Below, in pieces: positions 22,568-34,917 of a stretch of DNA of 64,000 bases (position 1 is the first letter of the stretch; each line of letters opens with the position of its first letter). Under the pieces are notes generated by a model. It had not been told where the DNA came from. It ran no database searches and worked only from the letters and a program-made list of their open reading frames with translations. This DNA is from Stomoxys calcitrans (lineage: Eukaryota; Arthropoda; Insecta; Diptera; Muscidae). The DNA is taken from positions 17,857,437-17,921,436 of the forward strand of contig NC_081555.1 in the NCBI RefSeq assembly GCF_963082655.1, read 5' to 3'. The translations under genes and the position numbers were made by a program.

Positions 22568-23130
22568 TAGGATAATTAGCCAGAGGGGGTACACCATGAT
22601 GGAAAAGTTTGCATGTCCACCAACGACACTGAACTCCTGAGTCTGAAACTTGGCGAAAATACAAAAAAAAATTCTCAGCGAATATCTTCTTGCTAAAAAA
22701 CTGCTTTACTAAGCGATCCCAGCACCGGATAGCTGTGAGCACCACACAGGCTGAAACATTGAGGCCACATCTGTGTGGTTTTCATGGCTGTCACGAGAAG
22801 CTTAGCTGCGAGCTACCGAGCGCGTCCACAGGTTGCGAACAGTGGAATGCTCCATACGGAGTAGCTGCAACGGCAGTCGCGGATAATCAGCGGTATCGAG
22901 CGGAGAATTGCGGTGAGAGGCCGGGCGGCAACGGCTCTTGCACAAATGCTGAGTGCCAATGATGCTCGATATGACAAGGCGGGTTATTGGCGCCTTTAAA
23001 TAACCAATGGCCACCCTGTTCCCATGGCGATCGGTCCTTTGGACCGGAACGAATTTGTTCACCTATAGGAGCTTGGCGAGAAGAACTAAACAATGTCGCT
23101 AGCTACGAAACTGGTCCACTGGCATGAAGC
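22568..23130. other. GC-richer block, likely repeat-derived, unidentified
   Basis: 22720-23110 is markedly richer in G+C than its surroundings, with CGCGTCCACAGGTTGCGAAC, ACTCCGTATG-type text (on the reverse strand) and GGATCGGT/GGACCGG. Short frames on both strands do not look like a known domain. It could be an untranslated part of a LINE; I cannot place it. Confidence 0.35.
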
Positions 23131-25640
23131 TTAAATTTGATTCAGAAAGTATTCTTTGTTATGAGGGAAGTATCACCGCTGTGCATCATGCTGCTCTACT
23201 TATCATATTAGGGTACCGACATTTGTATGGTTGCGATTTCTTTTTACCAAACCGCCATTTTATTTATTCCCAAACCACAAACCCCATGCTTTGGCCAAAA
23301 AAAGGATATGAAACCTCGAGTAAAGGATCTCAATGACTAATTTCAAGTATGTGAATATGTCTTACCACTCAAAATCACATTAAATATCAGATTTCCCCCC
23401 CTACACACAGACAAAAACCCAGACACATACATATGAGGAGAAGGCATACACTTTAATTATGTGAAAATTTAAAAGTTGTTCAGTTTTGTCATGGTAGTGC
23501 ATTATGTCTTCTCTTTCAAGCATATAACACTGACCCAGAGAGTCAAAAGGCCAAAAGCAAGAAATGTGAATGAAAATAATAAAAATGGGAATATAACTGT
23601 ATAGATGTGAGTGTGTGTGTGTGTGTTTGGTTTGTCTATGTTTGAGTGTGCCAGCTGGATAATTTTAAGATTTTTTTTGTATTGTAGTTGCTCTACAAAC
23701 ACCCTCAAGTTTGGTTCTGCAGTATTGAAGGACCTAGACTATTTTTGACTTAATTTTAAAACGTCAAATGGTCCTTGTAAGCTTGGGACATTGTTGGCCT
23801 GTCATCGATTTGGTGCTTTTGTCAGTCCTTCGTTTATTATGTTTGTGGGGGAAAACATGTTTTTTTTTTTTGTGCAAAAGAAAACAGGAAACAAATAAAA
23901 GGACAACAATATTGTGTGTGTCCCTGTACGCATACACTCAGGTTACAACAAACCTTTGCATGCAAAGATACAAGTATATGTTTATGTGTGAGCATGTCTT
24001 TCTGTGTGTGTGTGTGTATGTTCTTTCCTCTGTCACTTTATGGTGTAGAGAGCGAACATGGCTTTAATGAAATGATTTTCCCCCAAAACAACAGAAGAAA
24101 AAAAAAAAACACAAATACGTAAAACAATGCCAGAGATACAAAGGAAAATGTCTATGCGCGCCTTGGCCTCTTAGGGGGAGGGGAGGGAAGGGGGGTTTGG
24201 TGTATTTTGCTTGTGTGTGATACTGTCAGGATGCCCATGACAAAGGTAAGTTGGGATACACAAACATACAACTTAAACACACACACACACACACAAACAC
24301 TTACACCAAAGCGAAGCAGAGCGGAGACACCCGCTGTTTAAAAACAATAGAGCTTGTAGTATATGTACAAGAATGGCAAAGGCAAGTCTATTAAAACCAG
24401 GGTAAGGTTGCGAAGTTAATGAGTACCAGAGAATGTTTGTTTTTGTTGGTCTTGTTGTCAGTATCCCCCCATTGCTCACGCCGTCTGCTATTGCTACACC
24501 AGAAGGGCAACAACAAACCTGGTTTTTTAGTTTAGAAAAAGGTATGCATAATAATTATAAAGCAACTTTAACCTAAAGAAACAACAACAAGTATACAAAT
24601 TTTATATTTTCATTACCCTTTCCAAAACGGTTAACAGCTCTGAAGGTTTCATTTTGTTTTTGTTGTTCTTGGTATCCAAACACAATTGGCTGGCTGGCTG
24701 GCTGTCTGTCTTTGCGGGAGATGTCTTAGAGGATTGACAATTGTTGGCCTCGGGCGTTTAAAAGGTATAACTTGGGTTGTTTCTGGTTTTTTTTTCTTGG
24801 TATGAAGGTTTCCAATTCGTACAGTATTTTTGTTTTATTAACTTAAAACTAGAAAATTTTTACTCCACCTATACTGTTTTAATCAACAAATTTTTTTTCA
24901 TATCTTTTCATTTACATGATACAGACACTTAAATTTGCACTCATGTTCTCACACACCCAGCCAAAAAGTCCTTTAGTAAGGGGTGAAGACAATGTGCTGA
25001 ATATTCAACAGTTTAGACACCAAATTTTGAACATTTCCTTTTTTAGCTATAGAATTTAATTTATTTTATTTTAATTTTCTTAATTCCCAAAATTTTTTTT
25101 TTCAAGCCTTTTGCTTCAACTTGCCCAGCTATTAACTTTTTTGGTTAAATGAGTTGGGTTATTAATCATGATATTTTTTTCTTAGGCTTTTTATTCTTTT
25201 TCCAAAAGCACTTCACTTGTTTCTATGTATTTAATTTTTCTTTTTTCAAATTTCTTTTATTATTTTTTACAATTTTCCTCAAAAAAAAAATTATTTCACT
25301 TTTTTACTTTATGAGATTTTAGCCAATTTTTTTATTTAATCTTAATGTTGTTTGTATCCGTTTTTCACTTGCGTTATGTGAAGTGGTGAATTCACGTTTG
25401 ACTTTGGCTAAGTGAAAAAAATGAATGGTTGCAATTTTCCGTGTGTATAACTTCAAAAAATTGGTCGTTTCAACGTTTACTCTTCAAAATGATTGTAGAG
25501 TATAGAGATATGAAAACACACACACACACACACATGCAAACACACATCTATAACCTTGCTTCAAATACCAGAGAGTTAGAGAGTATATTTGCTGCTCTCC
25601 TTCTTTGGTGATTCTAACCTTTACTTTAACCGTCGTATTA
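23131..25640. other. Non-coding with several CA/TG microsatellites
   Basis: (TG)n near 23609-23625 and 24003-24018, (CA)n near 24276-24297 and 25515-25535, long poly-T tracts at 23860 and 25000-25350, and a (GGCT)n run near 24690. No element ends or coding frames are supported. This is the longest repeat-poor stretch and may be unique host DNA. Confidence 0.45.
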
Positions 25641-25909
25641 ATGTCCATTTCCTTTACAAACAGAGTGAGTAGTACAACAACAACAACAACAAAACAACAG
25701 CAACAACATCATCATCATGGGCATCAAGTTTTAACGGTAACCGCATTATCTACAATTACATCATTATCTACATCATGGCCATCATCACAATCTTCATTAT
25801 CCTCAAAATTGTCGTGCTTTGTTCGTTTCGTTGTAGTGTCAACATCGTTGTTCGCATGTTCGTATCCATGTTATGTTTGCTTGTCGTCGGCTTTATTTGT
25901 GGCATGCGG
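25641..25909 (+). CDS. Weak candidate coding exon, Ser/Thr/Gln/His-rich
   Basis: An open frame from ATG at 25641 codes for 89 residues rich in Thr, Gln, His and Ser (TTTTTTKQQQQHHHHGH), then a hydrophobic stretch ending ALFVAC. It stops exactly where GCGG|GTGAGT forms a consensus splice donor (GT at 25910-25911). The frame extends upstream without ATG to about 25605. No family is recognised, and low-complexity fly DNA makes such frames by chance. I list it only because donor and frame end coincide. Confidence 0.18.
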
Positions 25910-25911
25910 GT

Positions 25912-26554
25912 GAGTTCTCTACTACTCTACTCTGCTAGTTAGTGAGTGAGTAATTGAGTTTGTGGGTGGCTGGGTGGTTATGGGGGTTATGTGGGAATAA
26001 CAGAATTCCTATGTTAGTTAGATGGCAATGCGTTGGTGTTTTATTTTTACTCTGGTTTTTAGTTGCGGAGAGAAAGGGAGAGAGAGAGAGTGAGAGCGAG
26101 AAATAGAGGAAATATTGAGAGAACTCAATGTAAAGGCGAAAGGTTAAGTTCTTCGTATAACATGTGCGTTTTATGCAAGGCACAGTGGCAAATAAGAGAC
26201 TATTAAAAAAGCAGTAGGGTAAATTAAAAATCTTTATCAAACAAAAGAAAGTGAAAAAAAGATTGTTGTATTCTTTTAGTAGAAATTTTTAAGCGAATAT
26301 AAATTAAAACAAAAAAAAATTTATTAAAAATTTAAAAAATGAGACATGGAAGAATATCAAACATTAAAATATAGAGGCCGTATTCACAAAGCTTAGTGAA
26401 GTCTACAAAGGAAATCTGTGCTATTGCACATTTCAAATCTAAACACCTTCTGTGTTTGTGTTCCGCACAAGCAGTCAGAAGGAATTCCACTTTAGGTTCT
26501 CATATCTTTGAGCAACTGTCTGATTTAGCGGATAACTAATAGTATTTTACTACA
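25912..26554. other. Non-coding spacer
   Basis: GTGAGTGAGT, GAGAGAGAGAGAGTGAGAG and poly-A tracts. Nothing else recognised. Confidence 0.4.
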
Positions 26555-26690
26555 CCCAACACCATAGGATGGGGGTATACTAATCTAGTCATTCCGGTTG
26601 TAACAACTCGAAATATTCCTATCAGAACACATAAAGTATATATAATCTTGGTCGTCTCGACGTTCTGAGTCGATCTAGCCTTGTCTATCC
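26555..26690 (+). repeat. Dispersed repeat family 1, head only
   Basis: ACACCATAGGATGGGGGTAT, AACTCGAAATATTCC and GTCTATCCGTCC follow the usual head order. The LINE fragment follows directly. Confidence 0.75.
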
Positions 26691-27640
26691 GTCCTTAGAG
26701 ACTGGATAAACCATATGCTAAGGAGCAGGTGGATAAATTAGATAATGAGAAAGTGGCACAAGGCACGCCACAGGGGGGCATTTTATCGCCCATTACGGAT
26801 GCGGACTGAGGAGGGATTTGAACCAGTATGCTACGCAGACGATGTTATAATACTTCTAAGGTGTAAGGATCCGAACCAGTTATGCAGAAGGGCCGAAAGG
26901 GTCTTGCATATGGCATATGACTGGGCTACACCCAGAAGTCTTAATGCTAACCCAGTGAAGACAGAAACATGCCTGTTCGCGAGGAAGACAAAGGCGGGCC
27001 AATTTAACGTACCACGTTTCCTCAATAAGACGATTTCGATAACTGACAAGGTCAAATACTAAGGTGTGATCTTGGACAGGAAACTGAATTGGCAGTGTCC
27101 CACTCAGGAGCGTACTGAAAAGGTTCAGGTAGGTAGGCACGAAATGGGGCCTGATTCCAAGGATATTCCGCTGGCTCTACAGGATCATGATTAGACCAAT
27201 ACTTACTTACGCTTCAGTAGTTTGGTGGAATACTATGGAGAAAAAGTGCAACATAAGGACCATACAACAGGTTCAGAGAACATGTTGTCTTGGCATAGGC
27301 GAAGCGATAACAACCACGCCCACTAAGGTACTGGAGACTATTCTAGGTATCCGACCCATTGATATACAGATTAAGTATGAGGCAGCCACTGCGGCTATGA
27401 GACTTAAGGTGATGGGAGATCTGGAAGGAAGGGAAATCTGGAAGGAAGGGAAGAGGTTTCCGATCGGATACCTGAGATGAACCTTGAGGTCGAGTGCTAG
27501 GCACTGCTGCTAGCGGCACACTCTTGGATTGACGGAACCCTAGTATTGCCATCTGGAAGACCATGTTACATGGATGGATCAAAGCTAGAGGACAGAGTGG
27601 GTCTACATTGAGAACCCAGGGGCTGAGATAGGATTTCATA
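26690..27640 (+). mobile_element. LINE fragment: RT end through RNase H start
   Basis: In broken frames: VAQGTPQGGILSP (about 26752-26790), CYADDVIILLRCKDPN (RT motif C with the catalytic Asp pair), AERVLHMAYDWA, then after a stop ILDRKLNWQCPTQERT, RPILTYASVVWW, VLETILGIRPIDIQIKYEAA and finally YMDGSKLEDRVG (RNase H start, about 27565). It is the same family as the antisense copy at 2246-4780 and retains the YADD box missing there. It has at least two frame breaks and a 5' truncation. Confidence 0.85.
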
Positions 27641-27950
27641 AAAATTAAATTTTGACAACAATTCCTATTCAAAATTTTGACAAAAAAAATTTCAAAAAAA
27701 AACATAAAATTCTCCAAAAAATTTTTATATTTTAAGAAAATTTTATAATCCAATAAAATTTGTGGTAGAAATGTGATTTTGTCATTTTTTATATTTAGAA
27801 ACAACATTTTTTAGAAAAAATTAAAAATATTGAAAAACAATTAATATTTTAACACAATTTTCTACCGAAATAAAATTTTGACTTTTTTTTGTACATAATT
27901 TTCTAAAGAAATAAAAATTTAACAAAAAAATTTTATTGCAATCGGATATT
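27640..27950. repeat. Degenerate AAAATTTTGACA-type minisatellite
   Basis: Irregular repeats of AAAATTTTGACA, AATTTTCTA and GAAATAAAA, spaced about 25-35 bp. The pattern is common in higher flies. No coding. Confidence 0.6.
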
Positions 27951-28535
27951 GTCCAGCTGCAGACCTTGGGATAAACTGACCGAATAAATTTAGCGCAAAA
28001 CTTGTGAATTTATGGAAAACATTTTTTATCAAAATTATCTGACCACACCCTGTGTATTTTATCATAATTTTTTTCCTTGTTCTCTTATTTTTTGCATTGG
28101 TTTGGATTGTTTACACTGTTGCCACAGTGTCATTGCGGTGCTCGCTTGAATGTAATTGCCTAAGCGCCATCATACATCGTTTGTCCGTCGTTAAACAAGC
28201 AATTCATTATTTTCCGTCATCTTTACCGCGTTTGCGCCTTAGGGTCGAGCAAAACTCAGAAACTCAAAATAACTCTTCAATGAAATGATTTAAGCTCTCA
28301 TCATTTCGCTCTTTACCCTTAAGGTTTGTTTATTAGATTATGGTTTGCACTTCACTCTCTCTCTCTCTCTTTCGCTTAAATGTCCTTGTGAGAACAAACG
28401 AGAGTTGCCCATCCATACAAAGACGTCATAATAAAAAATAGAAATAAAGTTTATTTAGTAAAATGTAAAGTTTAAAAAATAAAAAAAAATATAATTTTTA
28501 AATTTTGTTAAACAAAATTATTAAAAAAAAAATTT
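27951..28535. other. Non-coding spacer with (CT)n
   Basis: CTCTCTCTCTCTCTTTCGC near 28355 and AT-rich text. The frame at 28052-28288 has no recognisable domain. Confidence 0.4.
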
Positions 28536-30091
28536 ATACAAGAAAATTTGACCTTGAAGCCTCCAAACCTAATATGGTTCAAAACAAAATTGTAGGATCT
28601 GGAAAAGAAATCCACGCTGCAATTAGTCAAGACAAAGATGCATTGAAAAGTGGCACAGATCTTTGAAGCCCTCATACGTAAAGATTTCTGATGATTATCC
28701 GATTTGGCTGAAATTTTGCACAAAGTCTTTTGTTATGACTTGCAGCAACTCTGCCAAGTATGGTTCAAATGGGTTCAAAAAATGGATATAGCTGCCATAT
28801 AACACTATCTTGGATCTTGACTTCTTGAGCCTTTAAAGGTCTTAATTATTATCCAATTGGCCTGAAATGTTCCATGAATTTTTTTTTTTGACCATCATCA
28901 ACTGTGCCAAGTAGGGTCCAAATAGGTTCATAACCTGATATAGTTCCCATATAAACCGATCTCGGATCATGACTTCTTGAGCCGCTAGAGGGCGCAACCC
29001 GCATCCGATTTGGCTGAAATTTTGCACGAAGTGTTTTGAATTGACCATCAACCACTCTACCAAGTATGACTCAAATTGGGTCTTAGTCGGATATAGCTCC
29101 CATATAAACCGATTTCGCATCTTGACTTCTTGAGCCGCTAGAGGGCATAATCATTATCCGATTTGGCTGAAATTTAGCATGAAGTATTTTGTTTTAACTT
29201 CTAACAAACTGCGCCAAGTATGGTACAAATCAGTTCATAACCTGATATAGCTCCCATATAAACCGATTTCGTATCTTGACTTCTTGAGCCCCTAGAGGGC
29301 ATAATCATTATCCGATTTGGCTGAAATTGTTCAAGAAGTGTTTTGTTCTAACATCTAACAAACTGCGCCAAGTATGGTACAAATCAGTTGATAACCTGAT
29401 ATAGCTCCTATATAAACCGATTTCGTATCTCAACTTCTTGAGCCAATAAAGGGCGCAATTAATATGCGATGTGGCTGAAATTTTGCAAGAAATGGTTTGG
29501 TTTGACCATCAACCACTGTGTCAAGAATGGCACAAATTAGTTCATAACCTGATAAAACTGCCATATAAACCGATCTTGGATCTTAACTTCTTGAGCCGCT
29601 AGAGGGCGCAGTTATTATTCAATTTGGCTGAAATTTTCCATGAAATGTTTTAGTTTGACCTTCAACCACTGTGCCAAGTTTGGCTCAAATTGGCTCATAC
29701 CCAGATATAGCTTCCATATAAACTTATTTCAGATCTTGACTTCTTGGGCCGCTAGAGGGCGCAGTTATTATCCGATTTGGCTGAAATTTTCCATGAAATG
29801 TTTTAGTTTGACCTTCAACCACTGTGCCTAGTTTGGCTCAAATTGGCTTATACCCAGATAAAGCTCCCATATAAACCTATTTCGGATCTTGACTTCTTGA
29901 GCCGCTAGAGGGCGCAGTTTTTATCCGATTTGGCTGAAATTTTACATAAAGTGTTTTGGTTCGACCATCAGCAACTATTTGCAGTAAGGTACATAAACCG
30001 ATTTCGCATCTTGCATTTTTGGCCTATAGAGGGTGCAATTATTATCCGATTTGGCTTAAATTTTGCATAAAATGTTTTGTTTTTAATTCTA

Positions 30092-30284
30092 TTGGGTTGC
30101 CCAAAAAGTAATTGCGGATTTTTTAAAAGAAAGTAAATGCATTTTTAATAAAACTTAGAATGAACTGTAATCAAATATACTTTTTTACACTTTTTTTCTA
30201 AAGCAAGCTAAAAGTAACAAGCTGTAAAAAAATTTGTCAACGCCGACTATATGAAAAATCCGCAATTACTTTTTATGCAACCAA
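30092..30284. mobile_element. Mariner-type MITE, copy 3 (internal deletion)
   Basis: TA-flanked (30090-30091, 30285-30286). The AGCTGATAACTGACAGAAGA interior part is missing, and the right end is mutated (TTTTTATGCAACCAA). Confidence 0.88.
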
Positions 30285-30560
30285 TAGTAACTGCGCCAAA
30301 CATGGTTCCAAACGGTTTTTAACCAGATGTAGCTCCCATATAATCCGATCCGATTTGGCTGAAATTTTGCCCCAAGTATGGCCCAAATCGACTAAGAACC
30401 TGATATAGCTGGAATATAAACCCATCTCTCGATTATATTTCTTGAGTCTTTCGAGAGAACAATTCTCATCCGATTTGGCTGAAATTTTTCACAACGACTT
30501 TCTGTATGACCCTTAACATTCGTGTTAAATATGGCCTGAATCGGTCCATAACCTGATATA

Positions 30561-30799
30561 TTGGGTTGCCCAAAAAGTAATTGCGGATTTTTCATATAGT
30601 CGACGTTGACAATTTTTTTCACAGCTTGTGACTCTGTAATTGCATTCTTTCTTCTGTCAGTTATCAGCTGTTACTTTTAGCTTGCTTTAGAAAAAAAGTG
30701 TAAAAAATGTATACTTGATTAAAGTTCATTCTAAGTTTTTTTTTAAAATGCATTTACTTTCATTTAAAAAAATCCGCAATTACTTTTTGGGCAACCCAA
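30561..30799. mobile_element. Mariner-type MITE, copy 4
   Basis: Inserted at the TA of CCTGATA|TAGCTCCC in a family 1 unit. The repeat text resumes directly as TAGCTCCCATA after the element, giving a TA duplication. Confidence 0.93.
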
Positions 30800-31010
30800 T
30801 AGCTCCCATATAGAAAAATCTCCCAATTTTCTCAAGCCACCATAGGGCGCAATTGTTAATCGATTTGGCTGAAATTTTGCACAATGAATTCCACTTTGGT
30901 CTCCAACAGCCAAACCAAACCCATTCGGTTCATAACATGGTATGGGTGAAATAGCATAGCAATTCTTACCCATTATTCGGCCTGGCCGAACTTAACACGC
31001 TTTTACTTTT

Positions 31011-32221
31011 TTGTTTTTTATTTCCAATTTACTTATTTTTTTACAATCTGGCAACATTTGTCCAGTTTTTTATTTTTCTTTCTTTGCTCCATTGTAAATA
31101 CTCCCACGCAGTTGTTGATTCAATTACCCCTCCCCCTCCGCGAGAAGCGCATTCTCTTACATTTTGATTGATTATCATATGCTCATGACCTTTTGCAACT
31201 GCTCTCTTGCTCTACCTCTTAACTGCAGCCATACAGCTGCTCTCTCTACGACTTGTCTTTCTCTCTCTCTCTCTCTCTCAATTTAACTTTAGTGCCATTG
31301 CTCTCAGAAATTTTTGACATTCCTTTCGAAGCATAGGTTATGTCTGTGTATGCTTGAATGAGTGTCTCTGATATTTTGGCGTCCTTTAAAATGTCACCAC
31401 ACATTTCATGGGGGCGCCTTGGCTAACGCTATCTGTTGGAACACACTATTTGCCATTTCTTTTTATGTGTTTATTTCGTAAACACCTGTTATCACATGTT
31501 TGTTTGAATTTTTGGTTGTGTGTTGTGGCACAATGTTGCTTACAACTCTCTCACCTTTCACTTTCCTACTCTTGAAAAAGTTATGGTGTTAAGACTTTCT
31601 TGTCCCCCTTCTTCACTTACCTTAGTTAAAGTTCACTTGCCTATTTTTTCTTTGAAAACTTTTTCACTTGTATTTTGTAACACACGTAGAAAACCATATG
31701 CTCACTAAATGGCAAAAAGAGGGTATTAAGTCTAAATTTGCGGTTACTTTGATGGCAGAAACTTGAAACTTATTGGGGTTACGCCAAATTAAGCTAACAT
31801 TTGATAAATATAACCCCTGCAGGTAGTTACAACAAATGGAATAAAATACAAATTGACATTTTGTACTTAATTCGAGTTAATGTAATAAGATATGACTTAA
31901 GAACGCTAATTGGTATAACCGCTATTCACACAATTTTTGTGGATTAGGCTAATAAGTAGCTTTATTTGTGAACATTATTACATGTACATAGAAAAGTTTC
32001 GAATGTCGAAAGCATTTGAAAATTGATCAAGATTTTAATTTTTCTTGGATTATTTTCTCATTATTTTATTTTTATAGAAAATTAGATGGACCGGGCTCGC
32101 TTAGCTGCGTCTTCTTCAACGCTCTTATACCTTTTACTTGAGCCCTTTATTACAATGGGCCTAATTTAGTAGAGTTTTAAGATGGAAACGTTTCGTCCCG
32201 AGTGTAAATATCGAATTTGTG
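31011..32221. other. Non-coding, (TC)n tracts
   Basis: TCTCTCTCTCTCTCTCTC near 31258. The motif GGGCTCGCTTAGCTGCGTC at about 32091 recurs almost exactly at about 35387. No gene supported. Confidence 0.4.
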
Positions 32222-32765
32222 TCATTGAAGCGTAGAGGTAAGCAAGTCCGCCAATGATGTCAAACGCGTGGGTTCAACTCCTATCGAGAACATTGGAAAG
32301 ATGTTAATGTTGGTGCCATATGTGAGGTGCTATGCCATGCATAGAAGTCATGTATTGGGTTGCCCAAAAAGTAATTGCGGATTTTTCATATAGTCGGCGT
32401 TGACAAATTTTTTCACAGCTTGTGACTCTGTAATTGCATTCTTTCTTCCGTCAGATATCAGCTGTTACTTTTAGCTTGCTTTAGAAAAAAAGTGTAAAAA
32501 AAGTATATTTGATTAAAGTTCATTCTAAGTTTTATTAAAAATTCATTTACTTTCTTTTAAAAAATCCGCAATTACTTTTTGTGCAAACCAATAAATACTT
32601 CTTCCCATAGGGGTTTCGCACTGTGGGACGCCGTTGGGACTCAGCTATAAAAAGGTGGTCCTTCATCATTGAGCTTAGACTTGATTCGGACAGCACTCAT
32701 TAATATGTGAGAAGTTTGCCCCGGTTCTTTAACAAAATGTTCATGGGCAAATTTTTGAACTCCTA
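32222..32765 (+). mobile_element. tRNA-derived SINE split by a MITE
   Basis: Diverged head (GAAGCGTAGAGGTAAGCAAG, GGGTTCAACTCC), body to CATAGAAGTCATG, then a mariner-type MITE, then AAATACTTCTTCCCATAGGG and the tail to GTTCATGGGCAAATTTTTG. The SINE was present before the MITE inserted. Confidence 0.85.
32355..32591. mobile_element. Mariner-type MITE, copy 5
   Basis: TTGGGTTGCCCAAAAAGTAA start with TA at 32353-32354. The right end TTTTTGTGCAAACCAA is mutated, then TA. Confidence 0.92.
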
Positions 32766-34900
32766 TATTGTAATGGGTAAATATGTCCGGTTTGGGGCCC
32801 TGACCCTTAAAGTAAATATTAGCTTCGTGCTATACTCTACAAAAATACTTTTCAGCCCCATATTACCATAGTCGATAAATGAGTCTTGTTTGATTTGAGC
32901 CCTATATTGTCGTTATTGGTCGTTATATCCATTTGATGGGGATGGTAGCTCAAGCATTTCTCCCATATATGGATGTCAAATTCGTCCTCTACTCTCAAAT
33001 ACCTTTCATTTAAGCCCAAAATTGCCATGGTTGAGAAATATGTACGGTTTGGAGGTCGTTTTGGGGCTGGAGTTAGCCATTTTGCCCTAAAAATAGGTAT
33101 CAAATTCGTTCTCTACTCCCAAAAACCTCTCATTTGAGCTCCATATTGATATCTTTGGGAAATAAGTTCAGTTAAGGGGGTGCTTTGGGACTTGTCCACA
33201 AACACTTGGTCCCATAACCGGATTCCTGCACTCATTCTCAAATACCTTTCATTTGAGTTCCATATTGTCATGATGGGTTAAATATAAACCAGTTGAGGTC
33301 TTTTACGGAGGTTAAGCGCCACTTAGGTACTTTTTGCTTTCATTTGAGTCCCATATAGCCATGGTGGTAGGCTAATATGCGCTTTTGGCTCTTGGTCTTT
33401 TTTTCCATATTCGTAATTTGATTTTGTTATCCCACAAATATTGCCTCCTATTGCTGGCAACATTTGTGAGGTACTATGCCATGTAAAAATTTCTCTGGTT
33501 TTTACAAGGCACGTTGCACTGCGGCACGCCGCTCAAACTCATAGATCTTAAAAAAAAACTTAAAACGGACTGCACTCATTGATATGTGAGAAGATTGCCC
33601 CTGTTCCTTAGTGGAATGTTTATGGACAACATTTGCATTTGCAATACCTTTAATTTGACACCCATATTGTTCTGATCGGTTAATTTTTGATTTTGGGTGG
33701 TGTTTTTGGGGTAAGGGGAGGTTGCCAACAACGAAAAATTGTTTATGGCCTATGTTTCCTTCCAGACCAACCTCATAATCTGTGAAAATTTCTAGAAAAT
33801 CCATTCTGCCTTTTTTTGTGTCATTACGGAACAAACAAACAACCCGAGTCCCATATAGTCATGATTGGCTAATATGCCCATTTGGTGCGTTTTTGGGAGG
33901 GTGTGGTGACCCTCTTTAATTCGACCTAATTTTGTATACCAGATTTGTAATCTACTCCCGTACACCTTTCATTTGAGCCCCATATTGATATGAACGTCAA
34001 ATTTTTCTACTCTGGGAAGTTTTGAGGTTAGGGCGACTTCTTGGACCCAATTTTTAATACCATATTCGTATTCTACTCTCCAATACCTTTCATTTGATAC
34101 CCATATTGTTCCGATCGGTCCACTTTTGATTTTGGGTGGGGTTTTTTGGATAAGGGGGAGGGTCCGACACCCTACCGATATCAAAAAGTTTTAAAGCCTA
34201 TGTTTCCTTGCAGAGCAACCGTAGAAAATCTGTTCTGGCTTTTTTTGTGTCATTACGGAACAAACAAACAACCCGAGTCCCATATAGTCATGATTGGCTT
34301 ATATGCCCATTTAGTGCGTTTTTGGGTAAGTTTTAGGGTTAGAGCGACTTCGTGGACCCAATTTTTAATACCATATTCGTATTCTACTCTCCAATACCTT
34401 TCATTTGATACCCATATTGTTCCGATCGGTCCACTTTTGATTTTGGGTGGGGTTTTTTGGATAAGGGGGAGGGTCCGACCCTCTACCGATATCAAAAAGT
34501 TGTAAAGCCTATGTTTCCTTCCAGAGCAACCGTAGAAAATCCATTCTGCCTTTTTTTGTGTCATTACGGAATAACAAACAACCCGAGTCCCATATAGTCA
34601 TGATTGGCTAATATGCCCATTTAGTGCGTTTTTGGGTAAGTTTTGGGGTTAGAGCGACTTCTTGGAACCAATTTTTAATACCATATTCGTATTCTACTCT
34701 CCAATACCTTTCATTTGATACCCATATTGTTCCGATCGGTCCACTTTTGATTTTGGGTGGGGTTTTTTGGATAAGGGGGAGGGTCCGACCCCCTTCTGAT
34801 ATAAAAAAGTTTTAAAGCCTGATATAAAAAAGTTTTAATGTTTCCCAACAGAGCTACCTACACAATCTGTGAAAATTTCATTTTGTTCTGCCTTTTTTGA
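32766..34900. repeat. Dispersed repeat family 4 with ~310-bp tandem units
   Basis: Key boxes ACCTTTCATTTGAGCCCCAT, CCCGAGTCCCATATAGTCAT, TTGTTCCGATCGGTCCACTT and TTGGGTGGGGTTTTTTGGAT recur. The CCCGAGTCCC box lies near 33842, 34272 and 34582, so the last two units are 310 bp apart and the first is interrupted or longer. Units 2 and 3 are almost identical. A truncated SINE lies at 33437-33635. Open frames in the array are chance frames that repeat with the unit. Confidence 0.85.
33437..33635 (+). mobile_element. 5'-truncated SINE
   Basis: From TTGCTGGCAACATTTGTGAG to CTTAGTGGAATGTTTATGG. The tRNA-like head is absent. Confidence 0.8.
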
Positions 34901-34917
34901 CAAACACAACTTAATTT

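Larger units (their letters stand above)
28540..31010 (+). repeat. Dispersed repeat family 1 array, 153-bp units, with two MITEs
   Basis: The box GACTTCTTGAGCC recurs at about 28820, 28968, 29121, 29275, 29429, 29583, 29735 and 29889, a period close to 153 bp. Each unit also has CCCATATAAACCGAT and ATTTGGCTGAAATTTT. The right end is the tail GGCCTGGCCGAACTTAACAC then GCTTTTAC at about 31005. No head was found, so the left end is truncated. Two mariner-type MITEs lie inside. Confidence 0.85.

Noticed and set aside
23768..24122. Cys/Val-rich small secreted proteins
   Set aside because: Overlapping frames across TG repeats and poly-T; no consistent start or domain.
27343..27807. 154-aa minus-strand ORF
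   Set aside because: It overlaps the plus-strand LINE RT fragment and then AT-rich minisatellite; no domain.
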